This document shows, in pieces, positions 28,603 to 37,402 of a stretch of DNA of 49,542 nucleotides. Under the pieces are notes generated by a model. That model made no database searches. It had not been told where the DNA came from and saw only the letters and a program-made list of their open reading frames with translations. The stretch is from positions 1 to 49,542 of the forward strand of contig MWCJ01000018.1 of assembly GCA_002069975.1 (NCBI GenBank), in the 5' to 3' direction. This DNA is from Bacteroidetes bacterium ADurb.Bin217. GTDB taxonomy: Bacteria > Bacteroidota > Bacteroidia > Bacteroidales > UBA1715. The number at the start of each line of letters is the position of its first letter. Within the stretch, counting starts at the first letter, position 1. Position numbers and translations under genes: made by a program.

Positions 28603-28714
28603 CTACAACACAAACTTCACACACCTACTCGCTTTATTTGCTTTGTCGCGGGCATTATCGGTATCGGTTCCTAATGCTAAGCATACACCCATACGGCGTT
28701 CGCCGTTAACTTCG
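28603..28714 (-). pseudogene. Duplicated 3' fragment of purT
   Basis: These 112 bp align without gaps to 29678-29789, the last 37 codons of purT including its TAG stop, with about six mismatches. Translation gives [19 protein letters not shown] and on to RCVKFVL-stop. Similarity begins exactly at the stop codon and fades at about 28735. It lies directly downstream of the fic gene, so fragment and intact purT bracket the toxin-antitoxin pair as direct repeats about 1.07 kb apart. The 28376-28760 stretch holds only this fragment and the remnant ORF. Confidence 0.88.
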
Positions 28715-28760
28715 GTTGCTCGAAGACACTCTAAGTTTAGCGTGAGTTATGCTTTCGTTC

Positions 28761-29360
28761 TTATTTTTTTTCAATTAGTTCAAGTATCAATTCTGTCAAT
28801 GCTTTCACATCACTATTAATCGTACCATACATATATCGTTCATATACACTTATATTGTCTGGCGGATTGAGATTTAATTTTAAATCTTTTTCCAAAGCCA
28901 ATATCCGTATAAACTCTCTTTGTGTACGTCCATTTCCTTCTCTAAATGGGTGTAAGAAATTTACATTATCTAAAATTTCGGCTAATTTAAATGCAAGCTC
29001 ATCTTTCTTTGTTTTACTTATATTTCGATATTCTATAAGAAGATTATCAATATACTGAAAAGCAAAAGAAAAACGTTCTCCTTCAAAAAATGGTTTACCA
29101 TTTTTACTGATATTTACAGTTCTTTCTTTTCCCGCCCATTCGTAAACATCTTGAAACAAATAATAATGTAAATATAGCAATGAACTATGGTCTATTATTT
29201 TAATAGGATTTTCAAATAATTCTTCAACTCTTTTAGATACTTTTAAGCTCTCATAAGCTATTAGTATTTTTTCATTATCAATATTTGCCAAATTATATAA
29301 TACACCATTTTTATTGGTGTATTTATATTCAGGATCAACATACTGATATTTATTTTCCAT
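28761..29360 (-). CDS. fic: Fic family toxin (AMPylase-type)
   Basis: The protein has 199 aa. The Fic signature HPFREGNGRTQR is at residues 137-148, with the catalytic histidine H137 and the phosphate-binding GNGR loop all intact. Fic enzymes transfer AMP (or another nucleotide part) to a hydroxyl of a target protein; known bacterial Fic toxins of this class target gyrase and topoisomerase IV, but the target here is unknown. There is no inhibitory (S/T)xxxE(G/N) helix inside the protein; that motif is in the small overlapping gene just upstream, which defines a class I Fic system. The start overlaps the antitoxin gene by 11 bp, implying translational coupling. The stop lies about 46 bp from the purT fragment. 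Confidence 0.92.
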   Translation of the reverse strand: MENKYQYVDPEYKYTNKNGVLYNLANIDNEKILIAYESLKVSKRVEELFENPIKIIDHSSLLYLHYYLFQDVYEWAGKERTVNISKNGKPFFEGERFSFAFQYIDNLLIEYRNISKTKKDELAFKLAEILDNVNFLHPFREGNGRTQREFIRILALEKDLKLNLNPPDNISVYERYMYGTINSDVKALTELILELIEKK

Positions 29361-29577
29361 ACAAGGTATATAAATTAGTCAAAAAGTCCGTTTCAGAAAT
29401 TAAACCTGTTTTCCAGTCTACATATAATTGAATTAATTCTTTTGTTGGCTCAAAACCTTCAAACATATTTGTACCAATAGCATTTGCTGTACTTTCCAAT
29501 GTTTTAAGATCAGAAAACTTCACTCCCATTAATGTTAGGTTATTTCGGTCTATTTCTATTGTTTTATACATTTTCAT
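29350..29577 (-). CDS. VbhA-like antitoxin of the Fic toxin
   Basis: The protein has 75 aa. The sequence GTNMFEGFEP contains T36-xxx-E40-G41, an exact (S/T)xxxE(G/N) inhibitory motif; in class I systems the glutamate blocks ATP gamma-phosphate binding in the Fic active site. The C-terminal half (TKELIQLYVDWKTGLISETDF) resembles the helical part of VbhA-type antitoxins. It is the first gene of the pair and overlaps fic. A strong promoter match lies upstream at 29595-29625. The assignment rests on motif and context. Confidence 0.85.
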   Translation of the reverse strand: MKMYKTIEIDRNNLTLMGVKFSDLKTLESTANAIGTNMFEGFEPTKELIQLYVDWKTGLISETDFLTNLYTLYGK

Positions 29578-29594
29578 TCAATTTATAATCATTA

Positions 29595-29625
29595 CAAAGA
29601 TACAAATTTTCTAAAATTATTTCAA
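29595..29625 (-). promoter_or_regulatory. Promoter of the Fic toxin-antitoxin pair
   Basis: On the minus strand TTG (29625-29623), a 20-nt spacer and TATCTTTG (29602-29595) match the Bacteroidota -33/-7 consensus. The ATG is 17 nt downstream. The pair can therefore be transcribed without purT. Confidence 0.6.
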
Positions 29626-29677
29626 TTGTTTTATTTGAAGCGTTTTCCTGAATGAAGCATAACTACCTTATACAAAC

Positions 29678-30859
29678 CTACAACACAAAATTCACACACC
29701 TACTCGCTTTATTTGCTTTGTCGCGGGCATTATCGGTATCGGTTCCTAATGCTAAACAAACACCCATACGGCGTTCTCCGTTTACTTCTGGTTTCCCGAA
29801 CAATCTTAGTTGGGTATCGGGTTCGGTAAGTGCCGCTTCTAAACCGGTAAAACTAACTTGTTTCGAAACACCTTCTACCATTATTACACTGGATGCTGCC
29901 GGGGCATATTGCACGATATTTGGAATTGGTAAGCCTAAAATTGCTCGCACATGCAATGCAAATTCCGACAAATTTTGCGAAATCATTGTTACCATACCTG
30001 TATCGTGTGGGCGAGGCGATAATTCGCTAAAATATACCGTATCGCCTTTTATAAAAAATTCTACGCCAAATAATCCGCGTCCTCCCAAAGCCAACACAAC
30101 TTCTTTAGCTATGTGCTGTGCATCGGCAAGAGCTTTGGTTGTCATAGCTTGCGGTTGCCACGATTCTTTATAGTCGCCGTGTTCTTGTCGGTGACCAATA
30201 GGAGCACAAAACGATACACCATCTTTGTGACTAATAGTTAACAATGTAATTTCATAATCAAAATCTACAAATCCTTCTATTATTACTCTCCCCCCTGTTC
30301 CGCGTGCTCCATCGCGTGCATAGTCCCAAGCTGCTTCTATTTGTTCGACTGTTTTTATTGTACTTTGTCCTTTACCCGACGAACTCATTACCGGCTTAAT
30401 TACACATGGTAAACCTATTTCGGATACTGCTTCTAGGTATTCTTCTTTACTTCCGGCAAAACGATAAGGCGATGTTCGCAACCCTAATGTTTCGGCTGCC
30501 AACGTGCGAATACCTTCGCGATTCATGGTAAGATTTGTTGCTTTTGCCGAAGGTATTACGGTATATCCTTCTTTCTCTAATTCTACCAATAATTCGGTTG
30601 CTATTGCTTCTATTTCGGGAACAATATAGTGTGGTTTTTCTTTTTCTATAACAGCACGTAAAGCTACCGCATCAAGCATAGATACTACATACGATTTGTG
30701 TGCAACTTGCATGGCTGGTGCATTTTCGTATCGGTCAACAGCTATAACCTCAACACCATAGCGTTGTAATTCTATTACTACTTCTTTACCAAGCTCTCCC
30801 GAGCCCAACATCATTACTTTAGTTGCCGATGCCGATAGTGGCGTTCCTATTTGTACCAT
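29678..30859 (-). CDS. purT: Formate-dependent phosphoribosylglycinamide formyltransferase 2 (PurT)
   Basis: The protein has 393 aa, the usual length. PurT uses formate and ATP to formylate GAR in the third step of purine synthesis. The N-terminus has [20 protein letters not shown], and the ATP-grasp domain shows [10 protein letters not shown] (P-loop-like), [18 protein letters not shown] and the metal-binding [27 protein letters not shown] stretch in conserved form. The C-terminal [15 protein letters not shown] segment is intact and is also present as a stray copy at 28603-28714. A CAAAAATA (TATTTTTG on the coding strand) -7 box at 30885-30892 precedes it. It may have been the insertion site for the downstream Fic pair, in which case its last 37 codons could be of foreign origin. 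Confidence 0.96.
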   Translation of the reverse strand: MVQIGTPLSASATKVMMLGSGELGKEVVIELQRYGVEVIAVDRYENAPAMQVAHKSYVVSMLDAVALRAVIEKEKPHYIVPEIEAIATELLVELEKEGYTVIPSAKATNLTMNREGIRTLAAETLGLRTSPYRFAGSKEEYLEAVSEIGLPCVIKPVMSSSGKGQSTIKTVEQIEAAWDYARDGARGTGGRVIIEGFVDFDYEITLLTISHKDGVSFCAPIGHRQEHGDYKESWQPQAMTTKALADAQHIAKEVVLALGGRGLFGVEFFIKGDTVYFSELSPRPHDTGMVTMISQNLSEFALHVRAILGLPIPNIVQYAPAASSVIMVEGVSKQVSFTGLEAALTEPDTQLRLFGKPEVNGERRMGVCLALGTDTDNARDKANKASRCVNFVL

Positions 30860-30884
30860 ATGCTATTATTTTATTGATTTTTTA

Positions 30885-30892
30885 CAAAAATA
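30885..30892 (-). promoter_or_regulatory. Putative -7 box of purT
   Basis: TATTTTTG on the minus strand is a perfect TAnnTTTG match 25 nt before the purT ATG. A 13-bp palindrome, TAACAA-A-TTGTTA, lies farther upstream at 30936-30948 in the otherwise empty 113-bp gap. Confidence 0.45.
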
Positions 30893-30972
30893 AGTAAACT
30901 TACGTATGCTAAAAAAAAGCAATACAATAAATTACTAACAAATTGTTAAAGATTAATTCATATTTCGGGCAT

Positions 30973-31476
30973 TTACCAACGAGGCATTTCTATAACTGCC
31001 AAATTTTGTGGTTTTCCGTTACATATTTCAAATCGTATCATTGTGCGAACAGCATGAAATCCTGTTTTACCAATAGCTCCGGGGTTAATGTATAACAACG
31101 AATGTTGAGAATCATGCATTACTTTACAAATATGGGAGTGTCCCCCAACTACTATCGATGGCTTGAGGTCTTTAATTTTTGATATAATTCCGGGAGCATA
31201 TTTGGGAGGATATCCCGTAATATGTGTCATAAAAACTGATACTCCGGCACATTCAAAATTCAAAAAATCTTTGGTTTGCATGCGTAGGGCATGCGAATCG
31301 ATATTACCATATACACATCGCACAAGAGCCTTTGCAGCAAGAGCATCTATAACTTCTTGAGAACCAATATCACCAGCATGCCATATTTCATCGGCTTGCG
31401 AAGCGTGGTTCAATATTGTTTCATCTATATATCCATGTGTATCGGACAATACTAAAATAGAACGAACTTGTTTCAT
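30973..31476 (-). CDS. YfcE/MJ0936-like metallophosphoesterase
   Basis: The protein has 167 aa. The full calcineurin-like metal-site set is present: LSDTHG (residues 9-14), HAGDIG, VYGNID, MTHITG and GGHSHICK. Members hydrolyse phosphodiesters; the cellular substrate is unknown. The start overlaps the tilS stop by 4 bp (ATGA type), so it is translated from the same mRNA and is the last gene of the four-gene minus-strand operon. Confidence 0.92.
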   Translation of the reverse strand: MKQVRSILVLSDTHGYIDETILNHASQADEIWHAGDIGSQEVIDALAAKALVRCVYGNIDSHALRMQTKDFLNFECAGVSVFMTHITGYPPKYAPGIISKIKDLKPSIVVGGHSHICKVMHDSQHSLLYINPGAIGKTGFHAVRTMIRFEICNGKPQNLAVIEMPRW

Positions 31477-32831
31477 ACCTCATCATTCAATTGCTGCATT
31501 TCTATACAAAATACACGTGTAGTATGATTTGTTATAGCATACAAATTATGTATGGTAAATCCCACCAACCACACTATTGTACCGTTCGATTCCAGAACTA
31601 ATACGTGTTGTTTGATATGAACAGGAATTTTTGCATCAATTAAATAATCACTCACTTTTTTGTTGCCTTTCATTCCAAACGGCACAAAGCTATCGCCGGC
31701 TTTCCATGTACGTAGCACTAATGTATTCGATAATTTAGCGGCATCAATATATGCCCAATGCGGATGTTTGGTTAGAGTAATTTCAGTACTATTGTGTAAC
31801 GAACATCGAAACTTTGCATACGGCGTACTAATCGTATACGATTGAAGTAATACTTCTATTTGAAATGCTTGTTCAATAATTTTTGGAAATATAAACAATG
31901 TATCTCTATCGTGAACAGCTGTATATTGCGGCGATTCAAAAATTTTACCCGACTGTGTTCCAAAACTTTGCAGTATTTGTTCTATACTATTAGGAGTAAA
32001 TCCATATGAACGAAATAATTCAAATGCTAATGCTTGTTTATGTTTGTGTGCAAGCAATACGTGTTCGTTAACCATACAACCTGTTCCGGTATATGTAACA
32101 ATTCGAGCCAATTCTTGAGCTATGGTATCGGCATATACATCATAGGCTTGCGAAACATGGTGCATACTTGTTACAATATTATTATGAGCCTGTGGGTGAA
32201 TCGATACCAGTTGGGGCAATACGATATTGCGAATTTTATTTCGCACATATTCATTTTCTAAATTACTACTATCTGTTCTATATGTTATATTGTTTGCATG
32301 TGCATAAGCTTCGATGCTACTGCGGGTAGAATTTAGTAACGGACGAACTATTCTACCATTTGTAATGGGAATTCCTCGCAATCCTTTAATTCCGGTAGTT
32401 CGAAGCAATTGTATAAAAAAAGTTTCTACACTATCGTTTTCATTGTGAGCTATTGCAATATAATCACAAGAATGTTCTACGCATAACTCAGAAAACCAAT
32501 CATATCGCAATTCCCGTGCAGCCATTTCAATAGACATATGAGTTTGTTGAGCATATTCACGCGTATTGAATCGGGTTACACTATAGGGAATATTGTTTGA
32601 CTGGGCATAACTTACCACCAAGTGTTCATCGGCATCGGATTCTGCACCGCGAAGCGAAAAATTACAATGAGCAACATGCACCTTACATTCCAATGCCTGT
32701 AATATGTGTAACAATACCATAGAATCAACACCTCCACTAACACCTACCAACAAAGTATCTGTAGCAATAGAAAATAATGCATGATTGCGAATGGTTTGTA
32801 ATACTAATGATTGCAATTGCTGGTGTACCAT
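31473..32831 (-). CDS. tilS: tRNA(Ile)-lysidine synthase TilS
   Basis: The protein has 452 aa. The PP-loop SGGVDS (residues 32-37) is the ATP-pyrophosphatase signature. The catalytic domain continues with HCNFSLRGAESDADEHLV and IAIAHNENDSVETFFIQLLRTTGIKGLRGIP. The C-terminal TilS domain includes LRTWKAGDSFVPFGMKGNKKVSDYL. TilS modifies C34 of the CAU-anticodon tRNA-Ile to lysidine so that it reads AUA, and is essential in most bacteria. In the DNA-binding-like LAHNQ/D motif the usual histidine-aspartate is present as HNEND. The gene sits 14 nt downstream of the BatA-like gene. Confidence 0.96.
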   Translation of the reverse strand: MVHQQLQSLVLQTIRNHALFSIATDTLLVGVSGGVDSMVLLHILQALECKVHVAHCNFSLRGAESDADEHLVVSYAQSNNIPYSVTRFNTREYAQQTHMSIEMAARELRYDWFSELCVEHSCDYIAIAHNENDSVETFFIQLLRTTGIKGLRGIPITNGRIVRPLLNSTRSSIEAYAHANNITYRTDSSNLENEYVRNKIRNIVLPQLVSIHPQAHNNIVTSMHHVSQAYDVYADTIAQELARIVTYTGTGCMVNEHVLLAHKHKQALAFELFRSYGFTPNSIEQILQSFGTQSGKIFESPQYTAVHDRDTLFIFPKIIEQAFQIEVLLQSYTISTPYAKFRCSLHNSTEITLTKHPHWAYIDAAKLSNTLVLRTWKAGDSFVPFGMKGNKKVSDYLIDAKIPVHIKQHVLVLESNGTIVWLVGFTIHNLYAITNHTTRVFCIEMQQLNDEV

Positions 32832-32845
32832 AGTAATTCGCCGAA

Positions 32846-34885
32846 TTATTTAAAAAACCGAATAATAAAAACTTCTGCACATACAAACAAAACAGCTAAA
32901 AGAATAAACCATTGCCATAATACAGTGCCTAATTCTATATCTTGTAAATGAGTGCTCAATGATTGAGAATCAACTGAAAGAATACGAACATTTTGCAATT
33001 GTAATGTATTCACCAGTTCCTCAATTTCGTCACGTACATAAAAACCTGATTTTGATTCCTGACGAGAATAATTATACGCAATTCCGGCAACAGGTTTACC
33101 TTCGCTTACAACAGAATAATGACCGGCTTCTTGAATTCCTTGCATAGGATGCAAGGTAACAGTTGCACTGTGAGCCGATTGTGCTATTTGAGGTATAAAA
33201 TCTACTTTCTTTTCCTTATTTTGAATATGAAAAATAGGATCCATCTCAATCACCGGACGAGGTATTACTATGGGGTAACCTATAATACTGTATATTTGCA
33301 TCTGCGAAGTTACATACAAACCCATACTATACAAACCAACATATAAAGGGTGCGAAACAAATGACGATGTCTTAAGTGAAAATGGTGAAGTAAACACAAA
33401 CAAAGAACCCTGCCCTACTCGAATTTCCGACAAAAACGGATGTTGATTATACATACGAATTATTGAATAATGCTCTACAGGGGTAAATGGAAAATGTTTA
33501 AAAACCACGGGTAATTGAGCATTTTCATCAGTCTTTTCAAATACGTTTGCATATAACGTATGCTTGTAATCTACCGAATGAACGGTAGTTTTAGTTGTAT
33601 CGAGTTTCGAAAATTTTTGTGAACCAAACAATGTAAAAAACGAATTATACGATTCAATATCGCTTTGCTCAGATGGTATACATATAACTGTTTTTCCGGC
33701 TTTCATCATCAATTGTAATTGTTGAGCCAAGCCACCCGATATAGTTTGCAAACCATCGAGAACAACAACCGAAAATTTACGCAACTCTGCAAAATCAATA
33801 CGCTCAACATCCTGCAATTGCAGCGATATATATGAATCTTTACCAAATAATGTTTGCACATACGAATTTGGTTTTTGGTCGTACACCATTACAACGGGTA
33901 TTTTTGCAGCCAATTCATACGAAGCATACAACACATTATCATACACAATAGGATAATCTTCTATTTCTACACGCAAAGCCTGTACCCCCGAAGTATTGAC
34001 TGTAAATGAAATACCAACTTCTTGCTTAGATTGAGCTTGAATAGTACAAGGCACGATAGCTTTTAGCGAATCGTTAATGTATAATTTAACAGGCATATTT
34101 GTAAGAATCTGATCGCTTGCATTAAGAACAGACACTCGCAATTCTTCGGCTTGTCCTCGCATACGGTAGGGCGAAGTAAACCAACAAGAATCTATACAAA
34201 CAGTACTACTTGCTTCACGTTCAAACGGTAATACATGTATAGTTATTAATGAATCGTTTGGTAATGCATTGAAATCTGATGAATATTTTTGAAAATCGGA
34301 GAAAACAAACAAAGAAACAGGCATGCGTGTTTGATTTTGAATAGCCTGCACCGAAGCATACATTTCCGATAATTGTTTTGTAAATGCCGAAGCACGTATA
34401 CTCGATAATTGATTCAGCATTTGTTCCTTCGTTAGCTGAACATGTTCTAATTGATTAGGGGTATTGGTAATACAATAAAATTTCTGTACCGACGAATACC
34501 CCGAAACCAATTCGCGTGCTTTTGTTATCATATATTCTAAAACCATTCCTTGTTTGGAATTCGCCTGTGTGCTAAATGAATTATCTACATACACAACTAC
34601 GGTGTGGGCTTGTTGTTGTTTTTGAGAAACTGCGGCATGAGGAATAAATGGCTGTGCACAAGCAATTACAACCGCTGCTATAGTTAGAATTCGAGCTGCC
34701 AATACAAGAAGATGTTTTAATTTTGTCCGAGTTTTATTTTGTTCTTGCTGAATTGTTTTGAGCAAAAAAATAGAATGAAAAAAAACCTTTTTGTATTTAC
34801 GAAACGAAAATAAATGTATAATAACAGGTATACAAATAGCAATCAAGAAATAGAGAAACTCAGGATGTTTGAAAGCTATGTTCAT
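32846..34885 (-). CDS. BatA-like membrane protein with N-terminal aerotolerance-type domain
   Basis: The protein has 679 aa. The N-terminus (FKHPEFLYFLIAICIPVIIHLFSFRKYKKVFFHS, about 5-40, then a second helix ending in CAQPFIP) is the BatA/aerotolerance N-terminal domain. A von Willebrand-like alpha/beta region follows (VVVYVDNSFST, FVFSDFQ), then a long beta-rich periplasmic part, with a final membrane helix near 650-672 (FILLAVLFVCAEVFIIRFF). Such proteins are common in Bacteroidota; their precise function is unknown. Its start overlaps the TonB receptor stop by 4 bp and tilS follows by 14 nt, placing it in the receptor-tilS operon. Confidence 0.88.
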   Translation of the reverse strand: MNIAFKHPEFLYFLIAICIPVIIHLFSFRKYKKVFFHSIFLLKTIQQEQNKTRTKLKHLLVLAARILTIAAVVIACAQPFIPHAAVSQKQQQAHTVVVYVDNSFSTQANSKQGMVLEYMITKARELVSGYSSVQKFYCITNTPNQLEHVQLTKEQMLNQLSSIRASAFTKQLSEMYASVQAIQNQTRMPVSLFVFSDFQKYSSDFNALPNDSLITIHVLPFEREASSTVCIDSCWFTSPYRMRGQAEELRVSVLNASDQILTNMPVKLYINDSLKAIVPCTIQAQSKQEVGISFTVNTSGVQALRVEIEDYPIVYDNVLYASYELAAKIPVVMVYDQKPNSYVQTLFGKDSYISLQLQDVERIDFAELRKFSVVVLDGLQTISGGLAQQLQLMMKAGKTVICIPSEQSDIESYNSFFTLFGSQKFSKLDTTKTTVHSVDYKHTLYANVFEKTDENAQLPVVFKHFPFTPVEHYSIIRMYNQHPFLSEIRVGQGSLFVFTSPFSLKTSSFVSHPLYVGLYSMGLYVTSQMQIYSIIGYPIVIPRPVIEMDPIFHIQNKEKKVDFIPQIAQSAHSATVTLHPMQGIQEAGHYSVVSEGKPVAGIAYNYSRQESKSGFYVRDEIEELVNTLQLQNVRILSVDSQSLSTHLQDIELGTVLWQWFILLAVLFVCAEVFIIRFFK

Positions 34886-37284
34886 AATTGAATAGACAAT
34901 TTAACGTTTAATCTTCGCGAAGTTAAATAATTGGGTACACCATAAAATTTACCGTTTACATCTTCAACCCAAAAGTATGAAATTTTATTCGGATTATCGA
35001 ATAAATTAAAAACTTCGGCACCAAGCCACATATTTTTAATTACTCGTTGCGAAGGCTGTGGTTTTCGTCCGGTTAGTATAACCAAAAACCCTAAATCAAC
35101 ACGCGAATATGGTGAAATTGTATAATCATCAAATTGATTATATGCCACATGAGGCTGTGCTGTAGGAATCCGCGAACCAAACATGTAGGTTAAACTCATT
35201 TTTATATTTTCACTTCCGGGCACATAATCTTGAAAAAACATAGAAAAATTTACTCGTTGGTCGTTGGGGCGACGAATTATATCACTGAGAGAATCTTGCA
35301 ACCACTCCATACTTTTCATACACGACACACTTACCCACGACTCTACACCTTTAACAAATTCACCATTAAGCTTTGTTTCAATTCCAGTAGCATATCCTTG
35401 TGCTTGCAATTGCGGATAATACACTGTTGATACGTTTTGCAACAAATATGGAATTACCTGTTGCAATTGCTTATAATACACTTCTGACTGAAATACAAAC
35501 GGTCGTCCCCACATATACAGACCTTGAGTATAGCCTAACACATATTGTATAGATTTTTGAGCTTGAACATTCGAATAAAAAACACCCGATTCGTCGAGTA
35601 ATTCTTTAAATTGCGGCGGTTGATAATACACTCCGGCTGCTGCCGATATCGAAATATTTTTATCTTGTTTTGGTTTACACAACAATCTAATACGAGGATT
35701 ATATAAAACATCTGAAGAATAATCATCAAATGTTGCTCGCAATCCGGCTTGTACTTTAACAGAAGTACGCCACAGATTATCAAAATCGAACCGTTTTGAT
35801 GCTTGCATATATGCTGCTATCAATTGCTGCACATGATATACATCTGCCGTTTTCACATTTTTTAATACTATAGCCGAATCGGAATAGGGCAACGCATAAT
35901 TTGCAGAATCAATATATGTCCATTCATTATACAATGCATCGTAGGAATTGAGAGCATATGACACCCCCCACATGTAGGTAGCAAACGGACTTGTATGTTT
36001 TCCGGAATGTGACGCGTAAAATGTTCGCGACAGTAATGAATTTCTGCCATGTTCCAAAAAAGATCCTACAGCCAAAGGTTTTACTGAATCTGATAATGCC
36101 CCCGGATTCTTATCATCAGGAACTATTTCTCCCAATCTATATTGCCCTAATACATCAAATCGTTCTTTCTCCGATGCCGCATATTCCATAAGCAAAAAAT
36201 CTAACTTTGTTCTATCACTTGCTTGATATTGTAGGGTTAAAGCATTTCCAATATTCCTGTATGTATACGATTCATTACCTTCAAAATAAATATTCATTCG
36301 ATATTGTTTTTCTAAACCGCCAAAATCGGTTGTTCGCGTATCGGGCACAAATGTATATGTATTATTTGCACCATATAACCAATACGACAACGAAACTTTT
36401 GAGCTTATAGGATATCGCACAAGAGCTTGAACATCATAAAATATTGGTTTATATTCTCCCTGAGCATCAAGTGAATCAAGCAGAAACGATGTGTTTTTGT
36501 ATCGAGCTCCCACTAAATACGTAAGACCTACAGAATCTGCTTTGCCTTCGAAGGTAAGATTCGCATCTAATAAACTTGCGTCAAACTGAATACGTTCGTC
36601 TGTTACATCGCGATAATTAACAGTAAGTACACTAGATAATTTATCGCCGTATTGTGCACCAAAAGCCCCATTTGAAAATTCAATACTCCCAACCATATAA
36701 GGGTTTATAATACTTAACCCTTCTTGCTGATCAGAACTTGCAATATTAGGTTTAAAAGTAGGTATACCTTGTATATATACTAAATTTTCTTCGTAACTGC
36801 CTCCTCGTACCGAATACTGCGAACTCAATTCCGATTTGGAACTTACCCCGGGCAATGTTTTAATACTACCTTCAACTCCAGCCAACGACAATCCGGCAAG
36901 AGCTACAGCCTTTTCAGATGTAAGATATGTAATTTTCTCCTCTACTTCTTTATTATAAATTACCTCAACTTTTGGAATTTCCACATTCAAGCGTTCAAGC
37001 AACACCGAAATAGTATTTGTACCAGGTAAAACTTTTACAAATTTTCTATATGGAGCATATCCAACATGCGAAAAAAACAAAGTAATTGTATCGGTTTGGG
37101 GAATTGCAATAGAATACAAACCTTTTTCGTTAGTAAATACCGTTTCAAACACCGTACTCACTGTAACATAACTCAATGATTTGCCATATTCATCGCTAAC
37201 CTTCCCTTGAATAGTAGCATAGGGTTGTTGTCCATACACCATGAACGACCCGCAAAGTAATAAAACTATATATATATACTTCAT
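34882..37284 (-). CDS. TonB-dependent outer-membrane receptor with carboxypeptidase-like N-terminal domain
   Basis: The protein has 800 aa from ATG 37284; the frame extends to 37389, but the inner start directly gives a signal peptide (MKYIYIVLLLCGSFMVYGQQ) and fits the promoter. A carboxypeptidase-like regulatory domain (ATIQGKVSDEYGKSLSYVTVS through to VLLERLNVEIPKVEV, about 20-115) precedes the plug (GSIKTLPGVSSKSELSSQYSVRGGSYEENLVYI) and the 22-strand-type barrel, ending LNVKLSIQL. There is no partner SusD. It therefore resembles a general or siderophore/vitamin-type receptor rather than a SusC; the substrate is unknown. It is the first gene of an operon with BatA-like, tilS and the phosphoesterase, and is divergent from gldB. 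Confidence 0.93.
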   Translation of the reverse strand: MKYIYIVLLLCGSFMVYGQQPYATIQGKVSDEYGKSLSYVTVSTVFETVFTNEKGLYSIAIPQTDTITLFFSHVGYAPYRKFVKVLPGTNTISVLLERLNVEIPKVEVIYNKEVEEKITYLTSEKAVALAGLSLAGVEGSIKTLPGVSSKSELSSQYSVRGGSYEENLVYIQGIPTFKPNIASSDQQEGLSIINPYMVGSIEFSNGAFGAQYGDKLSSVLTVNYRDVTDERIQFDASLLDANLTFEGKADSVGLTYLVGARYKNTSFLLDSLDAQGEYKPIFYDVQALVRYPISSKVSLSYWLYGANNTYTFVPDTRTTDFGGLEKQYRMNIYFEGNESYTYRNIGNALTLQYQASDRTKLDFLLMEYAASEKERFDVLGQYRLGEIVPDDKNPGALSDSVKPLAVGSFLEHGRNSLLSRTFYASHSGKHTSPFATYMWGVSYALNSYDALYNEWTYIDSANYALPYSDSAIVLKNVKTADVYHVQQLIAAYMQASKRFDFDNLWRTSVKVQAGLRATFDDYSSDVLYNPRIRLLCKPKQDKNISISAAAGVYYQPPQFKELLDESGVFYSNVQAQKSIQYVLGYTQGLYMWGRPFVFQSEVYYKQLQQVIPYLLQNVSTVYYPQLQAQGYATGIETKLNGEFVKGVESWVSVSCMKSMEWLQDSLSDIIRRPNDQRVNFSMFFQDYVPGSENIKMSLTYMFGSRIPTAQPHVAYNQFDDYTISPYSRVDLGFLVILTGRKPQPSQRVIKNMWLGAEVFNLFDNPNKISYFWVEDVNGKFYGVPNYLTSRRLNVKLSIQL

Positions 37285-37289
37285 TTGTG

Positions 37290-37319
37290 CAAAAATACTG
37301 AATTGAATTGAATTTTCAA
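37290..37319 (-). promoter_or_regulatory. Promoter of the TonB receptor operon, implying an almost leaderless mRNA
   Basis: On the minus strand TTG (37319-37317), a 19-nt spacer and TATTTTTG (37297-37290) match the -33/-7 consensus. Only 5 nt separate the -7 box from the preferred ATG at 37284, so transcription would begin at or next to the start codon. Confidence 0.5.
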
Positions 37320-37376
37320 GTATGATTTTTTTTGGATTTTTTTTAACGCTTGTAGCAAACGCATTGATTTTGTTTT

Positions 37377-37384
37377 TATTTTTG
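37377..37384 (+). promoter_or_regulatory. Putative -7 box of gldB
   Basis: TATTTTTG is a perfect -7 match 18 nt before ATG 37403. This supports the inner start over the longer frame beginning at 37322. The spacing to the nearest TTG is too long for a good -33. Confidence 0.4.
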
Positions 37385-37402
37385 AACAAAAATATAATCC
37401 GT

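Noticed and set aside
28475-28819. Plus-strand 114-codon ORF similar to the plus-strand ORF at 29652-30173
   Set aside because: The similarity reflects the duplicated purT end on the other strand; neither is a gene.
34882-37284. TonB receptor as the SusC of the carbohydrate locus
   Set aside because: It lies more than 13 kb away, has no SusD partner and shares an operon with BatA-like, tilS and a phosphoesterase.
37322-37402. Longer start for gldB
   Set aside because: The additional 27 residues form a second hydrophobic stretch before a proper lipoprotein signal, and the -7 box at 37377 lies within them.
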